This document shows positions 5,231-5,303 of a stretch of 5,303 bases of DNA, one piece after another. A program made the position numbers and the translations under genes. Position 1 is the first letter of the stretch. Every line of letters begins with the position of its first letter. The notes beneath the pieces were generated by a model. It saw only the letters and a list, made by a program, of their open reading frames with translations. It was not told the origin of the DNA and did not search any database. Source of the stretch: an uncultured Acetobacteraceae bacterium (GTDB taxonomy: Bacteria > Pseudomonadota > Alphaproteobacteria > Acetobacterales > Acetobacteraceae); the NCBI GenBank assembly GCA_903839965.1, contig CAIMEK010000383.1:1-5303 (forward strand), read 5' to 3'.

Positions 5231-5303
5231 TCAGTTGCACCGCACCGTCATGCCGCCGTCGACGATGATCTCGGCGCCGGTGATGAAGCGCGCCTCGTCG
5301 GAG
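5231..5303 (-). CDS. Short-chain dehydrogenase/reductase, C-terminal end only
   Basis: Only the last 23 codons plus TGA (5233-5231) lie inside the window; the start lies beyond the right edge. The tail reads SDEARFITGAEI followed by VDGGMT, the standard C-terminal signature of classical SDR enzymes (usual form SDEA-(F/Y)-TG--(L/I)-VDGG), which precedes the chain end by a few residues. Classical SDRs are about 250-residue NAD(P)-dependent oxidoreductases; substrate cannot be told from this part. The gene ends intact, about 35 bp from the last recognisable transposase homology, so the insertion seems to have stopped short of it. Confidence 0.8.
   Translation of the reverse strand, partial: SDEARFITGAEIIVDGGMTVRCN

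Overview
The window is very GC-rich, and its genes show the strong third-position G/C bias of a high-GC alphaproteobacterium. The gene set points to Rhodospirillales, probably Acetobacteraceae: a polyprenyl diphosphate synthase divergent from a DUF2007 gene coupled to a TrmN6-like methyltransferase, plus a PhoX/DUF839 protein and an omega-transaminase. This placement is inference from gene content and composition, not from a phylogenetic marker.

Layout. Positions 1-1026 (minus) hold the N-terminal 342 residues of an exported PhoX/DUF839-family protein that appears to lack several catalytic signature residues. Its 5' side carries a 16-residue leader ORF that overlaps the start codon as ATGA, and a perfect 8-bp hairpin that would bury the leader's Shine-Dalgarno. 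Positions 1195-2595 (plus) encode a complete class III PLP aminotransferase of omega-transaminase type, with a good -10 box and ribosome binding site. Convergent to it, 2675-3736 (minus) encodes a long-chain polyprenyl diphosphate synthase that makes the ubiquinone side-chain precursor. I place its start at a TTG codon behind a strong Shine-Dalgarno, because the upstream ATG lies inside a recognisable -10 box. Diverging from it, 3880-4086 (DUF2007) and 4086-4817 (N6-type methyltransferase) overlap by one base (TGATG) and form a small operon.

The last ~490 bases are a scar. Directly after the methyltransferase stop comes the 5' part of an IS630-family element with less GC-biased codons. Its transposase frame is broken near 5140 and its homology ends near 5196. 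Then comes the 3' end of a short-chain dehydrogenase/reductase gene on the minus strand (stop at 5231-5233). Neither the transposase remnant nor the SDR tail has both a start and a stop in the window.

The intact genes look like ordinary metabolism and RNA modification: ubiquinone precursor synthesis, amine/amino-acid transamination and probable tRNA methylation. I found no CRISPR array, rRNA, tRNA, toxin-antitoxin pair or recognisable defence system. The points most worth a second look are the leader-ORF/hairpin arrangement before the degenerate PhoX-like gene, the TTG start and repeat-rich divergent promoter of the prenyl synthase, and the IS630 remnant that may supply the methyltransferase stop codon.
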